From: Seramator thermalis
Lineage (GTDB): Bacteria > Bacteroidota > Bacteroidia > Bacteroidales > Dysgonomonadaceae
Reading direction: 5' to 3'
DNA: 64,000 nucleotides
Assembly: GCF_004138125.1 (NCBI RefSeq)
Contig: NZ_RXHS01000008.1
Location: forward strand, 1 to 64,000
A program made the translations under genes and the position numbers. This document shows positions 45,283-54,400 of this stretch, in pieces. Each line of letters opens with the position of its first letter. Within the stretch, counting starts at the first letter, position 1. The notes below the pieces were generated by a model. It worked only from the letters and a program-made list of their open reading frames with translations. It made no database searches and was not told where the DNA came from.

Positions 45283-45797
45283 AACGATAGGGTATAGTTG
45301 CTGAGGATTTTCAGCAATTTTCGGGAATTCATGTTGCTGTAAATAACATTGTCTATGGCCACGACGGGCGATTGCGCGCATTGTCCGAAGCAGGACACCG
45401 TCCTGATAGTAAACAGGTTATCGGGAGTAGTATAGGATGATTCGGCATCATCACCGGTATATTTAATACCTAAAATTTTTTCTATATCATCCAGCAAGGC
45501 TTTTGAACCTTTCGTGTGACACGCCGTGCCGCGGCAAACGACAATCGAATGCTTACCCTGTGGCTTTAAATTAAAGAAGGAATAAAACGTGGCTACACTG
45601 TAGACCTGTGCATACGGCACCTTTAGTTTTTTCGATATTTCGGCTAGCGTTTCACCCGGAAGATACTTCAGGGGGTTTTTCTCCTGTGCTTCTTCCAGGG
45701 TAGTGAGCAACATCCCGGGCTTTCCACGGTGCTTTTCGATGATCTTATCGAGTATTTCTCCTGAAACCGGAGCGTTTGTCTGTGTTTCCATACCCAT
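45279..45797 (-). CDS. hydC: Hydrogenase subunit C of cluster 2 (NuoE-like, [2Fe-2S])
   Basis: The 172-aa thioredoxin-fold subunit has the NuoE core (LLTTLEEAQEKNPLKYLP; VYSVATFYSFFNLKPQGKH) and four Cys for a [2Fe-2S] cluster: VCRGTACHTKG and SCFGQCAQSPVV. It is the first gene of operon 2, with a leader of about 188 nt from the predicted start site, and its stop overlaps the hydB2 start codon (ATGA). Confidence 0.93.
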   Translation of the reverse strand: MGMETQTNAPVSGEILDKIIEKHRGKPGMLLTTLEEAQEKNPLKYLPGETLAEISKKLKVPYAQVYSVATFYSFFNLKPQGKHSIVVCRGTACHTKGSKALLDDIEKILGIKYTGDDAESSYTTPDNLFTIRTVSCFGQCAQSPVVAIDNVIYSNMNSRKLLKILSNYTLSL

Positions 45798-45991
45798 ATT
45801 TTTTATTAAACAAAATCAACCTTTAAGATTTGTAACAGATTAACAATCATTTGACTAAACACGCATTTCATCCTTGACTCCCCTCCGAAAAGTTTTTTTT
45901 ACTAAAAGTGATTCAAAACAAACCTTGATTTTCAGTGACTTGTAAACCATCAAAATCAGGTTTCGGGGTTTTCTAAGCAGACGCATCCTTA

Positions 45992-45999
45992 CAAATGTA
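45992..45999 (-). promoter_or_regulatory. -7 element of hydrogenase operon 2
   Basis: On the minus strand TACATTTG, identical to the element of operon 1, 16 nt downstream of the palindrome at 46016-46035. The -33 region is covered by the proximal half-site. Confidence 0.65.
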
Positions 46000-46015
46000 G
46001 TGCATTTCTTCCTGA

Positions 46016-46035
46016 TTAAAGAATTATTTCTTTAA
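46016..46035. promoter_or_regulatory. Palindromic operator of hydrogenase operon 2
   Basis: TTAAAGAATTATTTCTTTAA: perfect 8-bp arms and a 4-bp spacer; the exact reverse complement of the site at 28688-28707, with one more identical flanking base. I found no third copy in the window. Confidence 0.75.
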
Positions 46036-46251
46036 ATATTTATGTTTCTTTTTCTATTTGGAATAATTCTACATAAAACACCAGTTACCTATTGCTAAAG
46101 AACAGATGGGACATTCTCCTGAGGGAAAAATTAGGATTCAGTTTGCCTAAAATTGAATTTTACAAACAATTTCACTCATATTACACTTGCTACTTGACTC
46201 TGTCTATCGCATTTTGAAACAACCATTTTTCCTTATTCCATGAATTTTATG

Positions 46252-46259
46252 TAATTTTG
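46252..46259 (+). promoter_or_regulatory. -7 element of pheT
   Basis: TAATTTTG fits TAnnTTTG and lies 46 bp before the pheT ATG. It is more than 200 bp from the hydrogenase palindrome, so pheT is probably not controlled by it. Confidence 0.45.
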
Positions 46260-46305
46260 AGGGCTTTTTTCGGAATCATTCCGAATCAATCAAGGATTAC
46301 ACGCA

Positions 46306-48762
46306 ATGAATATTTCGTACAATTGGCTCAAAGACTATTTGCAATTCGACTTGTCTCCTGCCGAAACGGCAGAAGCATTAACTTCCATAGGCCTCGAAAC
46401 GGGAAGTGTAGAAGAAATTGAAACCATAAAGGGTGGGCTCGAAGGATTAGTTATCGGAAAAGTTCTCACCTGTACAGCACATCCCAATTCCGATCATCTC
46501 CATCTGACAACCGTAGATATCGGCAACGATGAACCACTTCGAATTGTTTGTGGAGCACCTAATGTTGCAGCCGGACAAAAAGTGGTGGTTGCTACTATCG
46601 GCACCAAACTTTATTTCGGGGGCGAAGAAATTACGATCAAACGCTCCAAAATCCGTGGCGAAGAGTCGTTCGGGATGATTTGTGCCGAAGACGAAATCGG
46701 CATAGGCACTTCTCACGATGGCATCATTGTTTTGCCAGAAGATGCTCCCGTAGGAATGCCTGCAAAAGAATATTATCATGTGGAAAGCGATTACGTGCTC
46801 GAAGTAGATATCACGCCTAACCGCTCCGATGCCGTTTCGCATTTCGGCGTTGCTCGCGACTTGGCAGCCTGGCTCAAACAAGCGGGCAAATCTTATTCAC
46901 TGAACAAGCCTTCGGTAGCCGATTTTAAAATCGATAGAAAGGAAGGTGGCATCGAAGTCGTGGTCGAAAACATGGATGCCTGTCCTCGTTATTCAGGCCT
47001 TACCATTCGCAATGTTACCGTAAAAGAAAGCCCCGACTGGCTCAAAAACAAATTGCGCACTATCGGACTTCGCCCGATCAACAATATTGTGGACATCACC
47101 AACTTCATCCTTCACGAAACGGGGCATCCCATGCATGCTTTCGATGCCGATTACATTACCGGCAACGAGGTTATCGTTCGCACACTGCCCGACAAGACCA
47201 AATTCGTCACACTCGACGGTCAGGAACACGAACTAAGCTCCGGCGACTTAATGATTTGCAATTCCGAAGAAGGAATGTGCATCGCAGGTGTTTTTGGAGG
47301 ATTGAAGTCCGGAGTAACAGACGATACAAAAAATATATTCCTTGAGTCGGCTTACTTCAATCCGACATGGATTCGAAAGACTGCTCGCAGACATGGATTA
47401 AGCACCGATTCGTCGTTTCGTTTTGAGCGCGGAGCCGATCCCAATAACACGGTTTATGTGCTCAAACGGGCGGCCATGCTCGTAAAAGAACTTGCCGGTG
47501 GCGAAATTGAAGGCGAAATTCGCGATATTTATCCACAACCCATCGAAAAGCCACGTGTCGAATTGACTTATAATAAACTGAATTCTCTGGTAGGAAAAGA
47601 AATTCCGAAAGCAGTTGTCCGCAGCATTCTCGAAAGTCTGGAAATAGAAATCGAAGAGGAATCGGAAGATAAACTCACCCTCCGAATCCCGACTTATCGT
47701 GTGGACGTTTTGCGGGACGTGGACGTAATCGAAGATATATTGCGCATTTACGGATATAACAATATCGAGATTGGCGATTCGCTCCGTTCGAGTCTTTCAT
47801 ATCAAACGGCTACCGACCGCAAACATCGTTTGCAGACACTCGTTTCGGAACAACTGACGGCAAACGGATTTTTCGAAATTATGAATAATTCGCTCACAAA
47901 AAAAGTTTACTACGAAAATAATGAAGCATTTCCGTCCGTCAATTGTGTTGCACTGATCAATCCGCTAAGCAACGATCTCGGTGTTATGCGCCAAACGCTG
48001 CTTTACGGAGGACTGGAGAGCATTGCATATAACCGAAATCGCAAAAATGGAGATTTACGTTTCTACGAGTTCGGTAATTGCTACTTTTTCGATGCATCAC
48101 AAAAGAATCCTGATAAAATTCTTGCCGAATATTCCGAAGAGACACATTTCGGATTGTGGATATGTGGCAAACATAACCGCAAAAATTGGGCTGCGCCCGA
48201 ATCGGAAAGCTCGATTTTCGAGTTAAAAGCTTATGTCGAAAACGTACTGAAAAGATTGGGCATTTATCAACAGGTAAAATTCGAAACATTACAATCTCCT
48301 ATCTTTGCGGCCGGATTGAAAATCGATCTTCGCAATAAAAGTTTGGGACAAATGGGAATTGTTTCCAAATCGATTTGTCGTTCCTTCGATATCGACACCG
48401 ATGTTTATTTCGCTGAATTAAATTGGGACGTAATTCTCAAAGCGATAGGGAAAAATTCGGTAGAATTTACAGAAATTTCCAAATTCCCCGCTGTGAGCCG
48501 CGACTTGGCATTGCTCGTTGACAAAAAAACGACATTTGCCGAAATCGAACAGATAGTTCGCAAATCGGAAAAGAAACTGCTAAAGGAAATCACGCTTTTC
48601 GACGTATATGAAGGGAAGAATCTACCCGAAGATAAAAAATCGTATGCCGTAAATTTTGTTTTACAGGACGAAGAAAAAACGTTGAACGAAAAACAAATCG
48701 ACACGGTGATGCAAAAAATTCGGCAAAGTCTGGAAAAAGAATTGGGCGCAGTGCTCAGATAA
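46306..48762 (+). CDS. pheT: Phenylalanyl-tRNA synthetase beta subunit
   Basis: Beta chain of the alpha2-beta2 PheRS. The 818-aa protein begins MNISYNWLKDYLQF and has, in order, the tRNA-binding OB domain (about residues 40-150, VIGKVLTCTAHPNSDHLHL), B3/B4 editing domain (GLRPINNIVDITNFI), B5 domain, the catalytic-like core (RKTARRHGLSTDSSFRFERG upstream; MRQTLLYGGLESIAYNRNR), and the C-terminal FDX-ACB anticodon-binding domain (FPAVSRDLALLVDKKTTFAE). Length is normal. pheS is not adjacent, so the two subunits are encoded apart. Confidence 0.97.
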   Translation: MNISYNWLKDYLQFDLSPAETAEALTSIGLETGSVEEIETIKGGLEGLVIGKVLTCTAHPNSDHLHLTTVDIGNDEPLRIVCGAPNVAAGQKVVVATIGTKLYFGGEEITIKRSKIRGEESFGMICAEDEIGIGTSHDGIIVLPEDAPVGMPAKEYYHVESDYVLEVDITPNRSDAVSHFGVARDLAAWLKQAGKSYSLNKPSVADFKIDRKEGGIEVVVENMDACPRYSGLTIRNVTVKESPDWLKNKLRTIGLRPINNIVDITNFILHETGHPMHAFDADYITGNEVIVRTLPDKTKFVTLDGQEHELSSGDLMICNSEEGMCIAGVFGGLKSGVTDDTKNIFLESAYFNPTWIRKTARRHGLSTDSSFRFERGADPNNTVYVLKRAAMLVKELAGGEIEGEIRDIYPQPIEKPRVELTYNKLNSLVGKEIPKAVVRSILESLEIEIEEESEDKLTLRIPTYRVDVLRDVDVIEDILRIYGYNNIEIGDSLRSSLSYQTATDRKHRLQTLVSEQLTANGFFEIMNNSLTKKVYYENNEAFPSVNCVALINPLSNDLGVMRQTLLYGGLESIAYNRNRKNGDLRFYEFGNCYFFDASQKNPDKILAEYSEETHFGLWICGKHNRKNWAAPESESSIFELKAYVENVLKRLGIYQQVKFETLQSPIFAAGLKIDLRNKSLGQMGIVSKSICRSFDIDTDVYFAELNWDVILKAIGKNSVEFTEISKFPAVSRDLALLVDKKTTFAEIEQIVRKSEKKLLKEITLFDVYEGKNLPEDKKSYAVNFVLQDEEKTLNEKQIDTVMQKIRQSLEKELGAVLR

Positions 48763-48909
48763 TTCCTGACAGTAAGGGTCAAGTGAACAAAACGCCGAAA
48801 TTTGACTCTATTTTCTGACGAAAAAACATTGTGTTAAAACATTAAAATAATTCAAGCCGTCACCAAGCGGCATCAACGCTTCTCACTACGAGAAAACAGG
48901 AGGATATAT

Positions 48910-49638
48910 ATGGGAAGAGCATTTGAATACCGCAAAGCAAGAAAGCTGAAACGTTGGGGCAATATGGCCCGCACATTCACAAAATTGGGAAAGGAAATCA
49001 CTATTGCTGCCAAGGAAGGCGGACCCGATCCCGATACCAATCCGCGTCTTCGCGTGCTGGTGCAGCAGGCAAAGAAGGAGAATATGCCCAAAGAAAACGT
49101 GGAAAGAGCTATCAAAAAAGCAACCGACAAAGATTATACGGACTATAAAGAGGTTGTTTACGAAGGCTATGGGCCACATGGCATCGCAATCGTCATCGAA
49201 ACTGCAACCGACAATCCGACCCGAACGGTAGCCAATATCCGCAGCTATTTCAACAAACATGGGGGCTCTTTGGGAACTTCGGGAAGTTTGGAATTCCTTT
49301 TCGACCATAAATGTGTCTTCCGAATCGCGCCCAAAGATGGCGTTTCGCTCGAAGACCTCGAACTGGAGCTCATCGACTATGGCGTGGACGAGGTTGAAAC
49401 TGATGAAGACGAAATTGTCTTGTATGGCGATTTCAAATCGTATGCCGATATTCAGTCCTATCTCGAGTCGAACGGATTCGAAATTCATTCAGCCGAATTT
49501 GAGCGCATTCCTCGCGACACAAAATCACTGAATGCGGAGCAGCGGGCACAAATCGAAAAACTGATCGAAAAATTTGAGGAGGACGATGACGTTCAAAACG
49601 TTTTCCATAACATGGAAGAGCCGGACGAGGAGGAATAA
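48910..49638 (+). CDS. YebC/PmpR family DNA-binding or translation-associated protein
   Basis: The 242-aa protein starts MGRAFEYRKARKLKRWGNM, then ARTFTKLGKEITIAAKEGGP, the YebC N-terminal helical domain; the middle has VYEGYGPHGIAIVIETATDN and HGGSLGTSGSLEFLFDHK. The tail is highly acidic (FEEDDDVQNV, EPDEEE). YebC proteins were described as transcriptional regulators, and recent work links some to ribosome stalling at proline stretches; which role applies here is unknown. The gene is 147 bp after pheT. Confidence 0.92.
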   Translation: MGRAFEYRKARKLKRWGNMARTFTKLGKEITIAAKEGGPDPDTNPRLRVLVQQAKKENMPKENVERAIKKATDKDYTDYKEVVYEGYGPHGIAIVIETATDNPTRTVANIRSYFNKHGGSLGTSGSLEFLFDHKCVFRIAPKDGVSLEDLELELIDYGVDEVETDEDEIVLYGDFKSYADIQSYLESNGFEIHSAEFERIPRDTKSLNAEQRAQIEKLIEKFEEDDDVQNVFHNMEEPDEEE

Positions 49639-49653
49639 ACTTTGAATGAAGCG

Positions 49654-49725
49654 TAGCGCATAGCGGAATCGAACCGCTATTGCCTGCGTGAGAAGCAGGA
49701 TTCCTGACCGTTAGAAGAATGCGCC
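49654..49725 (-). tRNA. tRNA-Glu (anticodon CTC)
   Basis: Minus strand, 72 nt without an encoded CCA. The cloverleaf can be drawn by hand: acceptor GGCGCAT/ATGCGCT (G1-U72 wobble), D stem TTC/GAA, anticodon stem CCTGC/GCAGG with loop TTCTCAC (anticodon CTC), T stem AGCGG/CCGCT with loop TTCGATT, discriminator A. It lies tail to tail with the YebC-family gene, 15 bp beyond its stop codon. Confidence 0.88.
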
Positions 49726-49780
49726 TCCTGAAAGTTTTTGCAAAGATAAAACAAATTACAATTCGGACAACCTGTCGCCA

Positions 49781-50875
49781 TCAAATTTTATTGCGACGAC
49801 GATAATACTGTTGCAAAGCCTGATTGGCTGCTACGAAAGAACTTTTTCGAGCCGAAAGCACTTCTTCTTCCAACCGGGGCAAGAGTTTTTCAATTTCTTC
49901 ATCGCGATAAAAATCGTTTTTCAGCCGTTCATTGATAGTTTCATACATCCAATATTTCGATTGTTCGTTGCGTCGGCGTTCAAAATAGCCGTTTTGTTTC
50001 ACAAAATCGATGTACCGATGAATCATATCCCAAACTTCTTCTATTCCGATTCCATAATAACCTGAATAGGTAAGCACTTCGGGCGTCCATCCCGATTCGG
50101 GTAAGGGATAAAGGTGCAACGCATTTTTGAAATGTCGCTGCGCCATCTTTGCCTTTTCGATATTGTCTCCATCGGCTTTGTTTATGACAATCCCGTCGGC
50201 CATTTCCATAATTCCACGTTTAATTCCTTGCAATTCGTCGCCGGTTCCGGCCAATTGGATAAGCAGGAAGAAATCCACCATCGAATGAACAGCCGTTTCA
50301 GACTGTCCCACTCCTACCGTTTCCACAAAAACGTAATTGAAACCGGCAGCTTCGCAAAGAATAATTGTCTCACGCGTTTTGCGCGCAACCCCGCCGAGCG
50401 ATCCGGCTGAAGGTGAAGGCCGAATAAAAGCATTTTTCTCGACGGCAAGTTTTTCCATACGTGTTTTATCGCCCAAAATGCTTCCTTTCGAACGTTCGCT
50501 TGAAGGATCGATAGCAAGCACGGCAAGTTTATGGCCCTGCTTGATCAGATACATGCCAAAAGCATCGATAGAAGTACTTTTACCGGCTCCGGGAACACCC
50601 GTTATCCCGACACGAATAGATTTGCCTGAATGAGGCAAACATTTTTCGATAATAGCCTGCGCCACGTCCTGATGTTCGGGATTGGCACTCTCCACCAGCG
50701 TTACGGCCTGGCTGAGCATAGGAATATTACCCGATAAAATGCCATCGACATATTCATCCACCGTGTATTGGCGTCGTGATCGTTTTTTAAGTTGCGGATT
50801 AACGCTGGGTGGCTGAGGAATACCCTTATTCACCTTCAAGCCTTGATATTGAGGGTCGTCTTCGGGATGTTTCAT
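49781..50875 (-). CDS. meaB: Methylmalonyl-CoA mutase-associated GTPase MeaB
   Basis: G3E-family P-loop GTPase that guards and reloads adenosylcobalamin-dependent methylmalonyl-CoA mutase. The 364-aa protein has Walker A GVPGAGKS (residues 93-100), AIDPSSERSKGSILGDKTRM (switch and Walker B region), VFVETVGVGQSE, and the base-recognition segment VINKADGDN. Length and order match MeaB/ArgK. The mutase genes are not in the window. It has the best-formed promoter of the window, and points to the methylmalonyl-CoA (propionate/succinate) route in this organism. Confidence 0.95.
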   Translation of the reverse strand: MKHPEDDPQYQGLKVNKGIPQPPSVNPQLKKRSRRQYTVDEYVDGILSGNIPMLSQAVTLVESANPEHQDVAQAIIEKCLPHSGKSIRVGITGVPGAGKSTSIDAFGMYLIKQGHKLAVLAIDPSSERSKGSILGDKTRMEKLAVEKNAFIRPSPSAGSLGGVARKTRETIILCEAAGFNYVFVETVGVGQSETAVHSMVDFFLLIQLAGTGDELQGIKRGIMEMADGIVINKADGDNIEKAKMAQRHFKNALHLYPLPESGWTPEVLTYSGYYGIGIEEVWDMIHRYIDFVKQNGYFERRRNEQSKYWMYETINERLKNDFYRDEEIEKLLPRLEEEVLSARKSSFVAANQALQQYYRRRNKI

Positions 50876-50918
50876 CTCTTAAAATTTAAAATAAAAAAAC
50901 CGACTGAAATCTTTTCTA

Positions 50919-50950
50919 CAAAGATATTCCATTCGGTTTCGTTCTGCAAA
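50919..50950 (-). promoter_or_regulatory. Promoter of meaB
   Basis: Minus strand TTTG (50950-50947), exactly 20 nt, TATCTTTG (50926-50919): a perfect match to the Bacteroidota consensus TTTG-N19-21-TAnnTTTG. Leader about 38 nt. Confidence 0.75.
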
Positions 50951-50964
50951 TATTGCAGCGATAT

Positions 50965-51354
50965 TTATTTTTTGTCGGGAATCACATTGCCTTTAATGGT
51001 TAATACATAAGTTGTATCGGGAACATTGGTGTAAACGGTAATTGTTTTATTGAAATTTCCCGGACGTCCCGTAGTAGAATAACGAGCAGTGATTTTCCCT
51101 TTTTTGCCCGGCAAAATCGGTTCACGGCTATATCCCGGCGTGGTGCAACCACAAGAAGCGGCTACACGTTGAATAATGAGAGGCGCATCACCGATATTGG
51201 TAAATTCGAACTCAGTAGTAACAGCACCTAACGATTCGCGAACCGAACCGAAGTTATGCTCCGTTCTGGTAAACTGAGCCGCCGGCTTCGATTGTGCAAA
51301 AGCTACTCCGCCCAGCATTAAGCAACATAGTAAAAGAAAACTTACTTTTTTCAT
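50965..51354 (-). CDS. Small secreted DUF1573-domain protein
   Basis: The 129-aa product has a signal peptide (MKKVSFLLLCCLMLGGVAFAQ). One DUF1573 immunoglobulin-like (ASH/MSP-type) domain follows: FTRTEHNFGSVRESLGAV, then FEFTNIGDAPLIIQRVAASC and GCTTPGYSREPILPGKKG. These small periplasmic proteins are very common in Bacteroidota and have no proven function. It has its own -7 element at 51396-51403. Confidence 0.9.
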   Translation of the reverse strand: MKKVSFLLLCCLMLGGVAFAQSKPAAQFTRTEHNFGSVRESLGAVTTEFEFTNIGDAPLIIQRVAASCGCTTPGYSREPILPGKKGKITARYSTTGRPGNFNKTITVYTNVPDTTYVLTIKGNVIPDKK

Positions 51355-51395
51355 TATGGATTGGTTTTAAATTGATTTATTCCTATCAAATGACA

Positions 51396-51403
51396 CAAAA
51401 GTA
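51396..51403 (-). promoter_or_regulatory. -7 element of the DUF1573 gene
   Basis: TACTTTTG on the minus strand, 41 bp before the start codon at 51354. The -33 region is not conserved. Confidence 0.45.
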
Positions 51404-51424
51404 GAGGAAAAGTTTAGATGTTGC

Positions 51425-54400
51425 TCACTCTTTAACATTAATTCGTATGCCACTTGTATGCGAGGCAAATTCGGGAGCATACATGCACCGAATTGTGGTA
51501 ATGCCGTTCGAATAGTTTCCCACTCGATTGACATATACCGGATATTCCAATACGTAAGTGCCGCGTGGCATGACATCGAAATAAAAATTGGTAGATGCAT
51601 CTTTCGAGGTCTGATAATAAATCAATCTGTCCTGCCAACGAACTCCCGAAAATTGCTCTATCGGTTCTAAACAGGCAGCTCTCATATCTTTGAGGTGAAC
51701 AAATTCAAAATCGCGATCGCTGCGGACAGTTAGTCGAACGACTATTTTATCTCCTACTTTCAAAGTACAGTCACTATCAAGCGGAATGAGTTTTTTGCCC
51801 GAAGCTTCAATTTTTTCAATGAAAAGTTTTTTCTCTACATCAAGGCCCGCATCGGTTTTCGAAATTTTATCCGTTTCTTCGAAATATTGCCAATAAAGAG
51901 CACCCCAAGCCGGGGCTTTACCCTTGTTCTCAATCTTCACGCTTCCCATATCGGGATCGATCTCTTTCCCACTCCACGTCGTTTTGAAATATCCTGTACC
52001 CAATTCTTCTTGCTGCGGCTCAATTACTGTTTTGCCGATCGTTAGTTGCACTTCATTTTCAGCCGAGAACCAATCCGTGCCGGTACTCAAAAGAGCATAA
52101 ACGGCATCAAGCGTGGCTTGAGTCGATTCCCAAAGTTGGGTTTGTTTTTGCTTGAGCAGCCATTTTTTCATTAAATCCATTTCGTCGGCTTTCGAGCCAG
52201 CAATTCTGAAAGCGTCCATAATAAACGTATGTACCGAAACTGCCGATTGCGATAGAAAGACGTGCGATCGATTGTTTGCCCAAAACATTCCCTTTTCGGG
52301 ATCTATTGTTGCATGTTCGCGAAACGATTTCAAAATAGCCGAAGTCAAATCGCTATTTCCATTTCGCTGCATGATTACTGCAATAAGCGAACGTTGATAC
52401 AAATCGAAATTTGTCCGGTTTTTAATCAATATGGAGGTGTAAAAATCGATCATCGATTTTGATTCGGGCGACAGCTTGTATTGGCTGTACATCGATCGAA
52501 CAAACATATACTCCAAATCGAGGGAGGGAATAGCCGTTACAGACCTCCAGTTTTTATTATTTTTCTTCAACTGCTCAAAACTACGCAATGCTTGCGCATC
52601 TATATAATTCACTGCCTTTTCACTCATAACAGCAATAGCCGTATCAGCCTCGTTCGCGATCAACTCGTCGAGGCGACCCAATCCGTAAAGCACGTATTGC
52701 GTAATGCTTCGGCTCGGATAAAACCCTTTGATCCAACTCCAACCGCCTTCATCGGTTTGCAGTTCCTGCAATTTATCAATGGCTGTCCGGGTAAGATTTT
52801 GATTCCGATTCAAATCGAAAAGCAGCGACAAGCGTTGTTTTTGTTCCGTTTCATTTTTGGCTTCGAGCACCCACGGTGTTTCTTCGATCAATACATTTTT
52901 GAGTTCCTCATTCTTTTCGAGATTCGATAGCAGTGTCTCACTATCGCCTCCTTGCTTTTTCCATGCATCAATCATTGCGGCAACTTTGGGAAATGTTTTC
53001 GAAATATGGCTTCCAAGAGTGTTTGCATAGTAAGCGGCAAACCATGAAACGGCATTGTCATTGTCCGGTGCGCTTAAAACGGGCAACGCCTGAACGGCAT
53101 ACCAGGCCGGATTTGATGCAAACTCAAGCGAGAGTCGATAATTTTGCAACGTTGACGATTGGGGATGAAGCAAACGATCCATCGAGAAAACTTTCGTTTG
53201 ATTACCATTGACATCCATTGGCATACTTTCGGTAACAAGCATCCGATTGGGCAAAACGGCCAACGCATGCTGTTCGCCGTCACTGAACAATTTACTGTCG
53301 GCAACGATTCGAACACCCAGCAAATCAATATCGGTTGGCACGTCGAAAGTCCATGAAACACTCGAAGATTCTCCTTTCGACAACAAAAATGCTTGCTTTT
53401 GATTCGGAAGAACTATCTTTTCCAAAATACGGTCAGTCAATGGATCGAAAAGTTCCATCGAAACAGTCCCCTCAAGAGTTTTTTCGGAAAGGTTCGAAAT
53501 TTTGGTAGAAACAGCGCTTTGATCTCCTTGACGAAAGAATCGAGGAAGATTTGGCGTAATCATCAACTCTTTTTGAGAGACCGCCAAAGTATCCGTTGTG
53601 CCCACATTCAGATTTCGGTCGTGCGCCAATATGCGAAAACGCCATCGAGTGTTGCTTTCAGGCACGGTAAATGCGAGCCGGACTTCTCCATTGGTATTAG
53701 TACGCAATTGCGGATAAAAGAAAGCCGTTTCATTGAAATTTTTTCGAATTTGAGATACAGTAGTTTTTGTTTCCCGCGATTCTTTTTCCGTATCAATATT
53801 TACAGATTGCGCATCGGCAACCATCATCACTTCATCAAGATTACCCGATTCCGCTTTGAAAACAGGAGCATTCTGTTTGACTGCTCCGGCTGTCGAGCGT
53901 AGAATATATCCACCGTAACCTCCGCCAAATTGCAAGCCAAACCAATTGAAAGAATCGAAAACGAACTCGGGAGTTTTAAATTGCGGTATCGAGCCTGCAT
54001 AAACCCCATAAATTTTGCCCAATGAATTGTCGGTTCGATAAGAAGGAAGCGAAATATAGCTTCTCGAAACAGGTCTGTTAAATATCCAGTCGGGCGATTT
54101 GTAAATGGCATCCAGCGATAAATCGTACATCGAGGCAAGCACTTCAGCCGACACCGGATTTCCACTTGCATCACGCACCGTCATCCGCCATTCTTCTTTT
54201 TGACCGGGCAAAAGTTTATCGCGAAAAACATCGAGCTTAATCTTCAAATCGTTCGATTTTTTTGGTGTAGAAAGAATTGCAGAATGCGTATAGAACTTCT
54301 GATCTTTCATATAAGTCAAAAAAACCGAAACGCCGTTTTTATAAGTTTCATCATAAGGAATCGTAAAAGTACGAATTTCGTTATTGAGCGTGACCCATTC

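Larger units (their letters stand above)
45798..46305. other. Divergent regulatory region between hydrogenase operon 2 and pheT
   Basis: The 508 bases carry the hydrogenase promoter and palindrome (45992-46035), the pheT -7 element (46252-46259) and the leader of the hydrogenase operon. In the leader AAACCTTGATTTT (45920-45932) pairs with AAAATCAGGTTT (45952-45963) with one bulge, a stable hairpin about 25 nt after the predicted start. No gene is visible. Confidence 0.6.

Noticed and set aside
40373-45797. Horizontal acquisition of hydrogenase cluster 2 judged from base composition
   Set aside because: A few 60-base lines counted by hand range from 37 to 62 percent GC, overlapping the 47-60 percent seen in carAB; there is no clear contrast, and the shared operator argues for integration in the host network.
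28688-46035. Rex or FNR binding site as the identity of the shared palindrome
   Set aside because: The arms TTAAAGAA/TTCTTTAA match neither the Rex (TTGTTAA-type) nor the FNR (TTGAT-N4-ATCAA) consensus well enough; the regulator is left unnamed.
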